Assembly (NCBI RefSeq): GCF_002024805.1 | Contig: NZ_CP014337.1 | Location: 1,488,001-1,552,000, forward strand | Direction: 5' to 3' | Source of the DNA: Elizabethkingia bruuniana | GTDB taxonomy: Bacteria > Bacteroidota > Bacteroidia > Flavobacteriales > Weeksellaceae | DNA length: 64,000 nt | Shown: positions 33,613 through 42,507 of the stretch, piece after piece | How positions within the stretch are numbered: the first letter of the stretch is position 1 | Layout: every line of letters starts with the position of its first letter | Notes under the pieces: model-generated | The model's input: the letters and a program-made list of their open reading frames with translations, nothing else | What the model was told of the DNA's origin: nothing | Database searches by the model: none | Made by a program: the position numbers and the translations under genes

Positions 33613-34044
33613 AATTTTAGATTTTAAATTCTAAATTTTAGTTGAAATGAGTTTCAAAGAAGATAACTTAATTCAGAATAAAACATTTGAATTTGCATTA
33701 GAGATTATTAAGTTTTATGAAATTTGTAAATCTCAAAATGAATTTATTCTGGCAAAGCAAATTCTTCGTTGTGGAACTTCCATTGGTGCTAATGTAGAAG
33801 AAGCGATAGCGGCTCAAAGTAAAAAAGATTTTATCTCTAAGCTTTCTATTGCGAATAAAGAAGCTCGAGAAACAAGATACTGGTTAAGGCTTTATGAGTC
33901 TTCAAATCTGGTTCAGTTTAACTTAGATTTTTATTTAAAAGAAATTGAAAGCATTATTAATATTTTAACTAAGATTATTAAAACATCATCTGAAAATTTA
34001 TAAACAAAATCTCACTTAAAATATAAAATCTATAATTTAAAATT
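33613..34044. mobile_element. IVP cassette 2 with imperfect terminal inverted repeats
   Basis: A 432-bp segment between thiolase and acyl-CoA dehydrogenase genes. Left end 33613-33646 (AATTTTAGATTTTAAATT...) directly precedes the ATG. The right end, about 34011-34044, read in reverse gives AATTTTAAATTATAGATT and matches the left end at roughly three quarters of positions. Size and layout mirror cassette 1, although the repeat sequences and the encoded protein subtypes differ. Confidence 0.45.
33647..34003 (+). CDS. Four-helix-bundle protein (IVP type) 2
   Basis: A 118-residue helical protein of the other common IVP subtype, with QILRCGTSIGANVEEAIAAQ, SKKDFISKLSIANKEARETR, and YWLRLYESSNL. 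It shares only family-level similarity with the copy at 32035-32397, so the two are separate insertions rather than a local duplication. Same orientation as the surrounding operon. Confidence 0.88.
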   Translation: MSFKEDNLIQNKTFEFALEIIKFYEICKSQNEFILAKQILRCGTSIGANVEEAIAAQSKKDFISKLSIANKEARETRYWLRLYESSNLVQFNLDFYLKEIESIINILTKIIKTSSENL

Positions 34045-34054
34045 AATCAAACAC

Positions 34055-35830
34055 ATGGCAAATACTAAAGGAGGAGAATTCCTAATAAAAGATATTGAAG
34101 CAAAAGATATTTTCAGTATCGAAGAATTAAATGAGGATCAAAAGATGATGCGTGATTCCGCTAAGGAATTTATCGATCGTGAAGTAGTTCCAAACAGAGA
34201 ACGTTTCGAGAAAAAAGATTATGCATATACTGAAGAAGTAATGCGTAAGATTGGTGAGATGGGCTTTTTAGGAATTGCTGTCCCTGAAGCTTATGGTGGT
34301 ATCGGAATGGGCTTTGTAACAACAGTAATGGCTTGTGACTATCTTTCAGGAGCTACAGGTTCATTGGCTACAGCTTATGGTGCACACACTGGTATTGGTA
34401 CATTGCCAGTAGTTCTTTACGGAACCGAAGCGCAAAAACAAAAATATCTTCCGGATCTGGCAACGGGTAATCACTTTGGTGCTTACTGCCTTACTGAGCC
34501 AGATGCTGGTTCAGATGCTAACTCAGGGAAAACTAAAGCAAAACTTTCTGAAGATGGTAAGCATTACATCATCAACGGACAGAAAATGTGGATTTCTAAT
34601 GCGGGATTTGCTGAGACCTTCACATTATTTGCAAAAATAGACGATGACAAAAATATTACAGGTTTTGTTATTAACAAATCTGAATTAGAAAATCCGGATA
34701 GCTTAACCTTTGGTGAAGAAGAGCACAAATTAGGTATTCGCGCCTCTTCTACTCGTCAGGTATTCTTCAATGATATGAAAGTTCCTGTAGAGAACTTATT
34801 AGGAGAAAGAAATAACGGATTCAAGATCGCCTTAAACGCATTGAACGTTGGGCGTATTAAGCTTGCGGCTGCGTGTCTTGATGCACAAAGACGTATAATG
34901 AATCATTCAGTTAACTATGCTAACGAAAGAAAGCAGTTCGGTGTTTCGATATCTACTTTTGGAGCAATCAGAAAGAAGATTGCTGAAATGGCAACTGGTA
35001 CTTTCGTAAGTGAGGCTGGTACTTACCGTGCAGCTAAAGACATTGAAGATAAAGTTGAAGAATTAGTAGCTGGCGGATTGGATCACCAACAAGCAGAATT
35101 AAAAGGTGTAGAAGAATTTGCTGTAGAATGCTCTATACTTAAAACTTATGTATCTGATCTTGCTCAGCATACTGCAGATGAAGGTATTCAGGTTTATGGA
35201 GGTATGGGCTTCTCTGAAGATACACCAATGGAAGCAGCATGGAGAGATTCCAGAATTTCCAGAATCTATGAAGGAACTAACGAAATCAACCGTCTTCTTT
35301 CTGTAGGAATGCTTATTAAGCGTGCTATGAAAGGTGAATTAGATTTGCTTTCTCCTGCAATGGCTGTAGGAAAAGAATTGATGGGAATTCCTTCATTTGA
35401 AACGCCAGATTATTCAGCTTATATGTCTGAAGAAAAGGCAATCATCCATAATCTTAAGAAAGTATTCTTAATGGTTTCTGGATCTGCGCTTCAGAAATAC
35501 ATGACTGAGATAGAGAAGCAACAGCACTTATTACTAAATGCTTCTGAAATTCTGAACCAGATTTATATGGCAGAATCAGCAATCCTAAGAGCTGAGAAAC
35601 ATTTTGCTGAAGGTAGTGTAGAAGCTGCAATGGCAAGACTAAACCTATACAAGGCTGTAGAAAAGATCAACGTTGCTGCTAAAGAAGGTATTATTTCTTT
35701 TGCAGAAGGTGATGAACAGCGTATGATGCTTTCAGGTCTGAGAAGATTTACAAAGTATACAAACCATCCAAACGTAGTGAAGTTAACTGAAGAAGTTGCT
35801 GCACACTTCGTTAATAAAGGATCTTACTAG
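34055..35830 (+). CDS. Acyl-CoA dehydrogenase
   Basis: FAD-dependent first step of beta-oxidation; passes electrons to EtfAB. At 591 residues it is the long form with a C-terminal extension. Motifs: YCLTEPDAGSDANS, MWISNAGFAETFTLFAKI, NVGRIKLAAACLDAQRR, ERKQFGVSISTFGAIR, and IYEGTNEINRLL with the usual catalytic Glu. Last gene of the marR operon; a strong terminator follows. Confidence 0.95.
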   Translation: MANTKGGEFLIKDIEAKDIFSIEELNEDQKMMRDSAKEFIDREVVPNRERFEKKDYAYTEEVMRKIGEMGFLGIAVPEAYGGIGMGFVTTVMACDYLSGATGSLATAYGAHTGIGTLPVVLYGTEAQKQKYLPDLATGNHFGAYCLTEPDAGSDANSGKTKAKLSEDGKHYIINGQKMWISNAGFAETFTLFAKIDDDKNITGFVINKSELENPDSLTFGEEEHKLGIRASSTRQVFFNDMKVPVENLLGERNNGFKIALNALNVGRIKLAAACLDAQRRIMNHSVNYANERKQFGVSISTFGAIRKKIAEMATGTFVSEAGTYRAAKDIEDKVEELVAGGLDHQQAELKGVEEFAVECSILKTYVSDLAQHTADEGIQVYGGMGFSEDTPMEAAWRDSRISRIYEGTNEINRLLSVGMLIKRAMKGELDLLSPAMAVGKELMGIPSFETPDYSAYMSEEKAIIHNLKKVFLMVSGSALQKYMTEIEKQQHLLLNASEILNQIYMAESAILRAEKHFAEGSVEAAMARLNLYKAVEKINVAAKEGIISFAEGDEQRMMLSGLRRFTKYTNHPNVVKLTEEVAAHFVNKGSY

Positions 35831-35859
35831 GATTTAATAATCACAAATAGTTTTTTTAG

Positions 35860-35886
35860 CGCCTCACTTTAGTGAGGCGTTTTTTT
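35860..35886 (+). terminator. Terminator of the beta-oxidation operon
   Basis: Perfect arms CGCCTCAC and GTGAGGCG with a 4-nt loop and seven T residues. Confidence 0.9.
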
Positions 35887-36000
35887 GTCTGTTAAAATAT
35901 ATTATATGTCTCTATCGAGATGAGTCATTTCCAATATTAATTTAACAATACATCTTTTTCAAAACCCATATTTAGATTTATAAAATCCTGATCAAATAAC

Positions 36001-36008
36001 TATCTTTG
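36001..36008 (+). promoter_or_regulatory. -7 box upstream of the YdcF-like gene
   Basis: TATCTTTG, an exact TAnnTTTG match 20 bp before the start codon. Confidence 0.5.
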
Positions 36009-36027
36009 GATACAAATTTTAGTTTTT

Positions 36028-37263
36028 ATGATTTCAAAAATCCGGACTGTTGCAGCATTGAGTATAACCATCACCCTACAGACATTTTCTGCTCAGGAAA
36101 AGCAACCTCAATCCCAACAGGAATGGGAAATTTATAAGAATTATTATTTGACATATGCATTCCGGAATAATCCTTCTTTGGTACAGGAGTTATATAAAGA
36201 TTCTGCTGTACAAACAATGCTAAATGATAGAAATAAGAGATTCGACGATGGAAAAGATTGTCTTACTACAGATTGTCTTATTGATGCTCTAAAATGGAGA
36301 GAATCTGAAATTACAGTTCTTAATAACAAATTTCAAGATCTTTATGTGAAGAATAAAAACTTTCTGAATTTTATAGAAAATACTCTATTCAGATCAAATA
36401 GATACAAAAAGCAGGAATCTCAGGACCCGAAAGAAATGCTCCAAAAGGCTTTATTACAGGACTTAACAGCGATGAATAATGTTATTGATATTTATGGAGC
36501 GGGTAAAAAACCTGATTATCCGGATATAGATTCTATTTCTTTCAATGTAAAGGACAAAAACTATATTGAACTACTGAGAAATGTTCGGTTCGATGTAGCT
36601 GCTGATACGGAGAAGCATACTTTCGACCAGACATTGCTATCTGCTATCCGTTTGCTGGAAGTAAATGAACGTTGGGATGCAGCTCAGTTAGAACCTTTGA
36701 ATAAAACCGAAAATAGAGAAGCCTACGAGAAGATAAAGAAAACCGATTTCTCCAAATATCCTTATGCATCTTTACTTATTTTGGGAGCAGGTCCGCAAAT
36801 CCATGGACAAAAGATAAGTCCATTGGGAATGCTTAGATCCAGACAGGCATTGAGAGCATATCAAAAAGGATTAATACCATTTATTATAGTTTCCGGAGGT
36901 CGTGTTCATCCATTCAAAACACAATATATAGAGGCTGTGGAAATGAAGCGTTATATGATTGATGTTTTAGGAATTCCAGCCTCTGCAATTATTATTGACC
37001 CTTTTGCAAGGCATACAACAACTAATGTAAGAAATGCAGGACGCATGATTATGGATTATGGCTTTCCAAAAGATAAATGGTCTCTGGTCTCCAGCAGTAA
37101 AACCCATATTGATTATGTTGAAAAAGCAATGGACAAACGCAGCTTGAAAGAGTTGGGTACCGTTCCTTATGTCGTAGGTAAACGTATCAACGACCTGCTA
37201 TTGGAATACAAGCCTACACCAGAAGCTTTTATAATTAATCCGGCCGAACCTCTGGATCCATAA
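36028..37263 (+). CDS. Exported YdcF (DUF218) family protein
   Basis: A 411-residue protein with a signal peptide (RTVAALSITITLQTFSAQ). The first 240 residues are helical and unassigned. The C-terminal DUF218 domain (about 245-395) has SLLILGAGPQIHG, FIIVSGGRVHPFKT, SAIIIDPFARHTTTNVRNAG, and SSSKTHIDYVEK. DUF218 proteins such as ElyC and SanA are linked to envelope integrity; here the domain is predicted periplasmic. Monocistronic. Confidence 0.8.
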   Translation: MISKIRTVAALSITITLQTFSAQEKQPQSQQEWEIYKNYYLTYAFRNNPSLVQELYKDSAVQTMLNDRNKRFDDGKDCLTTDCLIDALKWRESEITVLNNKFQDLYVKNKNFLNFIENTLFRSNRYKKQESQDPKEMLQKALLQDLTAMNNVIDIYGAGKKPDYPDIDSISFNVKDKNYIELLRNVRFDVAADTEKHTFDQTLLSAIRLLEVNERWDAAQLEPLNKTENREAYEKIKKTDFSKYPYASLLILGAGPQIHGQKISPLGMLRSRQALRAYQKGLIPFIIVSGGRVHPFKTQYIEAVEMKRYMIDVLGIPASAIIIDPFARHTTTNVRNAGRMIMDYGFPKDKWSLVSSSKTHIDYVEKAMDKRSLKELGTVPYVVGKRINDLLLEYKPTPEAFIINPAEPLDP

Positions 37264-37339
37264 TTTTGGTAAAAGTTAATCTTAGTTAAAGTGCAGATAG
37301 TCAATGCTGTTTTTTATAATTTTGGTTAAAACAAAAGTT

Positions 37340-37633
37340 ATGAAAAGGGTACTTATTACAACAGCCATCTTATTTGCAGGTTTAGTTTTTTCTCAGACAA
37401 AAAAGAACGACTCTCTTCCTTCAAAAAATAAAACATCCTCCACAAAGGAATCAAAAAGCTTTTATAAGAATGTAGATTCTGCATCTGCCAGTAAATATAA
37501 AATTCTGAACTCTAAACCTAAAGAACAGAATAAATATCATATTCTGAAAAAAGAAGAAAAGCCAGCTTATAAGTTTACTCCTACACCACAAACGCGATTA
37601 TTGCCACAGCCTGAAAAAAAAGAAAATAAATAA
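37340..37633 (+). CDS. Small secreted low-complexity protein
   Basis: Start taken at ATG 37340, which gives a clean signal peptide (MKRVLITTAILFAGLVFSQ) and a 97-residue protein; an upstream in-frame ATG at 37304 would bury the signal. The mature part is polar, rich in Lys, Ser and Pro, and has two similar KYKILNSKPKE / KYHILKKEEKP segments. No known domain. Confidence 0.55.
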   Translation: MKRVLITTAILFAGLVFSQTKKNDSLPSKNKTSSTKESKSFYKNVDSASASKYKILNSKPKEQNKYHILKKEEKPAYKFTPTPQTRLLPQPEKKENK

Positions 37634-37664
37634 AAATTCATTTTCAAAAAAAAGGCCGATTTAT

Positions 37665-37672
37665 TACATTTG
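37665..37672 (+). promoter_or_regulatory. -7 box upstream of the HD hydrolase gene
   Basis: TACATTTG, exact TAnnTTTG, 23 bp before the start codon. Confidence 0.5.
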
Positions 37673-37694
37673 CCCTCTACTTTCTAAATAATTT

Positions 37695-38135
37695 ATGACA
37701 AAAGAGGAACAGTTACATCGTGCTATTAAAATTGCTGTAAAAGCTCATAAAGGGCAGAAAGATAAGTACGATGCTCCATATATCGATCATGTTTTAAGAG
37801 TTTCTAATCTGGGTAAAACACTGGATGAAAAAATTGTAGGAGCCTTACACGATGTTATCGAAGATTCGGATTTTACATTGGCAGACTTAGCATATGAAGG
37901 TTTTCCCCCTCATATTGTTGAGGCTGTTAGATGCATTACCAAGACTGATGATGAAGAAGATTATGATATTTTGATTCAGCGCATAGAGACAAGTCCTCTT
38001 GCGATAGCTGTAAAGATTAATGATCTGACAGATAATATGGATCTGAAAAGGATGCCAAGACTGCTTACAGAGAGAGACCTGAAAAGGTTCAATAAATACA
38101 TTAAATACTATCGTTATTTAACGGATAAATATTAA
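37695..38135 (+). CDS. MESH1-like HD-domain hydrolase
   Basis: A 146-residue stand-alone HD-domain protein resembling the hydrolase half of RelA/SpoT (small alarmone hydrolase, MESH1 type). Visible: KAHKGQKDKYDAPYIDHVLRV with the first metal His, ALHDVIEDSDFTLADL (HD pair plus ED), and AVKINDLTDNMDL in the place of the VKLADRLHNM motif. It may hydrolyse (p)ppGpp or a related nucleotide, but the third-motif changes leave this open. Confidence 0.75.
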   Translation: MTKEEQLHRAIKIAVKAHKGQKDKYDAPYIDHVLRVSNLGKTLDEKIVGALHDVIEDSDFTLADLAYEGFPPHIVEAVRCITKTDDEEDYDILIQRIETSPLAIAVKINDLTDNMDLKRMPRLLTERDLKRFNKYIKYYRYLTDKY

Positions 38136-38172
38136 TATTTACATTACTGAAAAATATTTTCAAACTAATATG

Positions 38173-38198
38173 AAAGAGGTTATTTAATAGCCTCTTTT
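38173..38198 (+). terminator. Terminator after the HD hydrolase gene
   Basis: AAGAGGTTATT/AATAGCCTCTT hairpin with a G-U pair, followed by a T-run. Confidence 0.7.
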
Positions 38199-38316
38199 TA
38201 TTGTTTGTAAATCCAGAATGATAATTACTGAATAGATTTTTTCTTTATATCACTCTCCTATTATTTCATAGTAGAATTTTTTTACAAAATATTTTTTTTA
38301 GTATTTGAATATTTTT

Positions 38317-38347
38317 TACATTTGCATAACTGGTTATATAATTAGTT
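38317..38347 (+). promoter_or_regulatory. Promoter and operator of the MarR-GNAT gene
   Basis: -7 box TACATTTG (38317-38324), then an interrupted palindrome AACTGGTTAT-ATAATTAGTT (38328-38347, 8 of 10 positions per arm match) over the expected start site. The position suggests autorepression. Confidence 0.5.
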
Positions 38348-38366
38348 ATTTTAATACTTTAATAAA

Positions 38367-39329
38367 ATGAAAATATTTGAGAAAACAGGAAAGATGGCTT
38401 TAGGGAGCAGATTGCGTCTTTTAACTGCAAGAATGGCAGATGATGCCGACAAAATCTATGAAATTTATAAAAATGATTTTTCTGCAAAATGGCTACCTGC
38501 CTTTTATACTTTGATAGAAGAAGGTCCGCTGACAATAACAGAGATTGCAGAATACATAGGCCACTCCCAGCCTTCCGCAACTAAGACAATTAAAGAAATG
38601 ATGAAAGCTGGTCTGTGTGAAAACCTAAAGACCGAAGACAAGCGCAGAAACTTAGTTGGACTTACTGGCAAAGGTAAAGCTCTTTCTCTTCAGCTTCAGG
38701 ATCAGTATGCAGATATAGATGCAGCTGTGGAAAATATGATTAATGAGGCCAATTATAATCTTTGGGAAGCTGTAAAGGAATGGGAATATCTGTTGGAAAA
38801 AAGAACTTTGTTACAAAGGGTATTAGATCAAAAGAAAGCCAGAGAACAAAAAGATGTACAAGTTGTTCCTTATGAAAAGAAGTACAAAACAGTATTTAGA
38901 GCTTTGAATGAGGAATGGATTTCCAATTATTTTGTAATGGAAGAAGCAGATTATAAAGCGTTGGATAATCCTGAAGAATATATACTGGATAAAGGCGGAA
39001 AGATATTTGTTGCGCTATATAAGGGAGAGCCTGTAGGTGTTTGTGCCCTTATCAAAATGTTTGATGACGAATATGATTATGAAATGGCTAAAATGGCTGT
39101 ATCTCCAAAAGCTCAGGGCAAACATATCGGACTATTACTTGGAAAGGCCATTATAAATGCAGCAATTGGGGAAGGTGCTAAGAGTCTGTATCTTGAAAGC
39201 AATACAATCCTAAAACCTGCTATTACTTTGTACGAGAAATTAGGCTTTGAGAGAATTGTTGGACGTCCCAGTCCCTATGAACGGGCAAATATTCAGATGT
39301 CATTAGATCTTGAAAACATTTCAAAATAA
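38367..39329 (+). CDS. MarR-GNAT fusion: regulator with acetyltransferase domain
   Basis: A 320-residue fusion. The N-terminal MarR winged helix (about 1-150) has EEGPLTITEIAEYIGHSQPS, ATKTIKEMMKAGL and a wing KTEDKRRNLVGLTGKG. The C-terminal GNAT domain (about 165-320) has the acetyl-CoA loop VSPKAQGKHIGLLLGKAI and LYEKLGFERIVGRPSPYERA. Such fusions may sense and acetylate small molecules; the target is unknown. Monocistronic, with a probable self-operator. Confidence 0.87.
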   Translation: MKIFEKTGKMALGSRLRLLTARMADDADKIYEIYKNDFSAKWLPAFYTLIEEGPLTITEIAEYIGHSQPSATKTIKEMMKAGLCENLKTEDKRRNLVGLTGKGKALSLQLQDQYADIDAAVENMINEANYNLWEAVKEWEYLLEKRTLLQRVLDQKKAREQKDVQVVPYEKKYKTVFRALNEEWISNYFVMEEADYKALDNPEEYILDKGGKIFVALYKGEPVGVCALIKMFDDEYDYEMAKMAVSPKAQGKHIGLLLGKAIINAAIGEGAKSLYLESNTILKPAITLYEKLGFERIVGRPSPYERANIQMSLDLENISK

Positions 39330-39377
39330 GAAATTTTAAAAGGGCACTTCTGCTCTGTTTATAAATAATCTTATCAG

Positions 39378-39413
39378 AAAAAACTGCATCAAAAATATTG
39401 ATGCAGTTTTTTT
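39378..39413 (+). terminator. Terminator after the MarR-GNAT gene
   Basis: Long arms AAAAACTGCATCAA and TTGATGCAGTTTTT with a T-run. Confidence 0.85.
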
Positions 39414-39553
39414 ATGGCTAATTTTAAAAATATATCAACAATGTTTGAATAATATACTAACATATAGTATATTGCTATTCAATTGTCTATTTTTTAGATA
39501 GTTACTTTTTGATTTTTTAAAATTATTATTATCTTAACAGAAAAGTTAAATGT

Positions 39554-41599
39554 ATGATGCAATCATTACCACCTATTTCGGACACCTATAAAAAAGAAGT
39601 CCGGAAATCAGTGTTATCCATTATTCTATTTTTCACCGTTTATTTTATCCTGATCCTGGTTTCTTTGGCTATCTTATTAGCTGTCATTTCTTTAGCCATT
39701 TCATTTCTAAAAAGTTTTAAAATTGGATTCTGGACTATTCTTATTGCCGGAGCTATGATTGGTATGGGGGGAATTATTTTTGTATTCCTGATCAAGTTTT
39801 TATTCTCTGTCTCCAAAGATAATTATGAGAAAATCAGGATTACAAAGGAAAAAGAGCCTGCATTATTTCAACTTATTGAAGAAACTTATCAACAAGTTGG
39901 AGCACCAGCGCCCAAGCATATTTTTCTTACTACAGATGTTAATGCTTTTGTAAGTTACGATTCTAGTTTCTGGAGTATGTTTTTGCCGGTTAAGAAGAAT
40001 CTTACAATAGGATTAGGACTTATAAATTCAACAACAGTTAGTGAGCTTAAATCTATTCTGGCACATGAATTCGGCCATTTCTCTCAAAGGAGTATGAAGG
40101 TAGGCAGTTATACCAATCAGGCACAGAAGATGTTATACGATATGCTCTATAACAATGAAAAATTTTTCAAAAATATAAGTGGGTTTGCTGGGGTACATGC
40201 TATTTTTTATCTATTTGTAATGATTGCGGTTTACTTTATTCGTGGTATACAATGGCTGTTGGCCAGATTATTTGATTTTCTCTTCTCGAAGCATCTGTCA
40301 TTAAGCCGTCAGATGGAATTTAATGCCGATGCTATTGCTGCTCATGTTGTTGGTTCCAGAGTTTCAGCAGAATCATTATTAAGGCTTAGCTTATCCGAAA
40401 TGGCATTCTCGAAACCGCTTAACTTCTTTTATGCTCATAATAAAACTTATTATACAGATAATCTATATGCAGATCAGGCATTACTAATGGAATTCTATGC
40501 TGAGGAATACAGTCATAAAGTTGTAAATCAATTACCACTAGTTACATTAGACGAATCTGAAAAATATAATTTATCCAAGCTGGAAATAGAAGATAAATGG
40601 TCTTCCCACCCTTCTATAAAAGACAGAGTATTGGCCATAGAAAAAGAGAATATACCATCGATAAATGTCAATAATAATCTGGCAAAAACATTATTAATCA
40701 ATTTTGATAATTATGCTGAAGCCCTTACCAATAAATTATACAGCATTAATGGTATGGACAAGAAAGCAGAAAAGATTAGTGCAGAAGGCTTTCTGGAGCT
40801 ATTCCAAAAAGAACACCAAAACTACAGCTTTCCTAAAATGTTTAATGGTTACTATACTAACCATAATCCGATAGCTATTAATATTGATGATATCAATGCC
40901 AAAATTAATACTACAATTGAAGATTTATTTAGTGATAAGAAAGTTGCCTTGGTATATGAAAAAATGGCTCTGGAGAAAGATATAAATACACTGAAATCAA
41001 TCGCAGATAAAACTATTAAAGTAAAACTCTTCGATTACGATGGACAGAAATATGAAAGAAAGGAAGCTAAAAACTTTATACCGCGCCTTGAAGGCAGGCT
41101 TAGAGAAATTAGTGATTCTATTAAAGAAAATGATCAGTCTGTTTATCAATATTTCTATAACAGGGCTAATGATGAAAGTAAGCAGGATCAGTATACTCAT
41201 TCCTATAAAGATTTGCTGATAGCTGAGGAACAGTTTGATCAATATATAAAAAGTCTTAATGAGTTCCTGCCATTTATACATTTCATGTCACAGACATTAG
41301 AAGTAGATGTTATTAAAGTGCATTGTTCAAAATTATTAGAAGTTCAGAAAACCTTCAAAGAAAAGATACAAGAACTAAAAGTGGAATCTGTATTTAGTAA
41401 ATATGTTGAAGATAAAGACCTGGAAGCTTTGACTAAGTTTAATGATAATAACCAGACTTACTTTGAGTTCAATACTTATCAGTCTGATCATATTACACAA
41501 CTTAATGCTGCAATAGACGCTTATTACAACAGCTTATATGATGGTTATTTTAAGATTAAAAAGACATTACTCGATTTACAGGAAACAATAGAAGCTTAG
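39554..41599 (+). CDS. M48-family membrane metallopeptidase
   Basis: A 681-residue membrane protein with an HtpX-like zinc peptidase domain: two N-terminal transmembrane helices (about 22-50 and 59-84), the zinc motif HEFGH at 171-175, and the third ligand Glu255 in RQMEFNADAIAAHVVG. A further hydrophobic segment lies around 212-242. The C-terminal 400 residues are helical, with no recognised domain. Probably inner-membrane protein quality control; substrates unknown. Confidence 0.85.
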   Translation: MMQSLPPISDTYKKEVRKSVLSIILFFTVYFILILVSLAILLAVISLAISFLKSFKIGFWTILIAGAMIGMGGIIFVFLIKFLFSVSKDNYEKIRITKEKEPALFQLIEETYQQVGAPAPKHIFLTTDVNAFVSYDSSFWSMFLPVKKNLTIGLGLINSTTVSELKSILAHEFGHFSQRSMKVGSYTNQAQKMLYDMLYNNEKFFKNISGFAGVHAIFYLFVMIAVYFIRGIQWLLARLFDFLFSKHLSLSRQMEFNADAIAAHVVGSRVSAESLLRLSLSEMAFSKPLNFFYAHNKTYYTDNLYADQALLMEFYAEEYSHKVVNQLPLVTLDESEKYNLSKLEIEDKWSSHPSIKDRVLAIEKENIPSINVNNNLAKTLLINFDNYAEALTNKLYSINGMDKKAEKISAEGFLELFQKEHQNYSFPKMFNGYYTNHNPIAINIDDINAKINTTIEDLFSDKKVALVYEKMALEKDINTLKSIADKTIKVKLFDYDGQKYERKEAKNFIPRLEGRLREISDSIKENDQSVYQYFYNRANDESKQDQYTHSYKDLLIAEEQFDQYIKSLNEFLPFIHFMSQTLEVDVIKVHCSKLLEVQKTFKEKIQELKVESVFSKYVEDKDLEALTKFNDNNQTYFEFNTYQSDHITQLNAAIDAYYNSLYDGYFKIKKTLLDLQETIEA

Positions 41600-41664
41600 T
41601 CAGGAATTGTGTACAAACATTTCCTCTGTATAAAATAAAATTTTCTTCTATTGGTATTTCAATA

Positions 41665-41699
41665 AAACACCTCATAGATTCAAAGCCTATGAGGTGTTT
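41665..41699. terminator. Bidirectional terminator between the M48 gene and truB
   Basis: 13-bp perfect arms AAACACCTCATAG and CTATGAGGTGTTT between convergent genes. Confidence 0.8.
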
Positions 41700-41726
41700 C
41701 TATTATAAAGGTAAATTCAGAAGCAA

Positions 41727-42434
41727 CTACTCCTCAGTATCTCCAAATCTGTATTCGTTTTCTAAATAATCAACAGTAGCATTTTCTATAGTATATTCAC
41801 CTATTTTAGTTCTGCGAAGCTGTGTTAAATATGCACCAACACCAAGCTCCTGCCCTATATCATGCGCCAAAGAACGAATATAAGTACCTTTGGAACATCC
41901 AACATAAAAAGAAATATAAGGCAAATTGATCTCTACTCTGTCTATATAATGAATAGTGGTTTTTCTGACCTTTATATCTACTTCCTGACCCGCACGTGCA
42001 AGATCATAGGCTCTTTTACCATCAACTTTCAAAGCTGAGAAAATAGGTGGTTTCTGATCGATTTCACCAAGGAATTTTTTTAAAGCATCATGGATATTTG
42101 CTTCTGTGATTCCCGAAATGTCTTGAGGCAGAATTTCCGGTTTCTCAGTATCGTAAGATTCCGTTTGTACACCAATCTTTATTTCAGCCCAATACTCTTT
42201 AGAAGCATCCTGGATTTGCGGAATCTGTTTTGTTGCTTTTCCGGTACATATAACCAATAATCCGGTTGCTCTTGGATCAAGAGTACCTGCATGTCCAATT
42301 TTTACCTTTTTCAGGTTAAATTCACGCTTTAGCTTCCATTTTATTTTATTCACAGCATTAAAGGACGTCCAGTCCAATGGTTTGTCTACTAATAATATCT
42401 GTCCTGCCTGTATGTCTTCTGCTGTAAATTTCAT
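41727..42434 (-). CDS. truB: tRNA pseudouridine(55) synthase
   Basis: Makes pseudouridine 55 in the tRNA T-loop. At 235 residues it has the catalytic Asp53 in IGHAGTLDPRATGLLVICTG, the N-terminal LLVDKPLDWTSFNAVNKIK, and SCSKGTYIRSLAHDIG-like GCSKGTYIRSLAHDIG. It lacks the C-terminal PUA-type extension of longer homologues, as is common in this phylum. Last gene of ftsX-DUF3098-uppP-truB. Confidence 0.96.
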   Translation of the reverse strand: MKFTAEDIQAGQILLVDKPLDWTSFNAVNKIKWKLKREFNLKKVKIGHAGTLDPRATGLLVICTGKATKQIPQIQDASKEYWAEIKIGVQTESYDTEKPEILPQDISGITEANIHDALKKFLGEIDQKPPIFSALKVDGKRAYDLARAGQEVDIKVRKTTIHYIDRVEINLPYISFYVGCSKGTYIRSLAHDIGQELGVGAYLTQLRRTKIGEYTIENATVDYLENEYRFGDTEE

Positions 42435-42507
42435 TTGTTAGAATAATATAAAAAATAAAAGGAAAATTGACATTTTCCTTTTAATATAATGTTTGCAAAA
42501 ATAGTAA

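Noticed and set aside
32035-34003. IVP-type genes as a sign of rRNA intervening sequences
   Set aside because: The flanking sequence is protein-coding (beta-oxidation operon); no 23S rRNA sequence is present.
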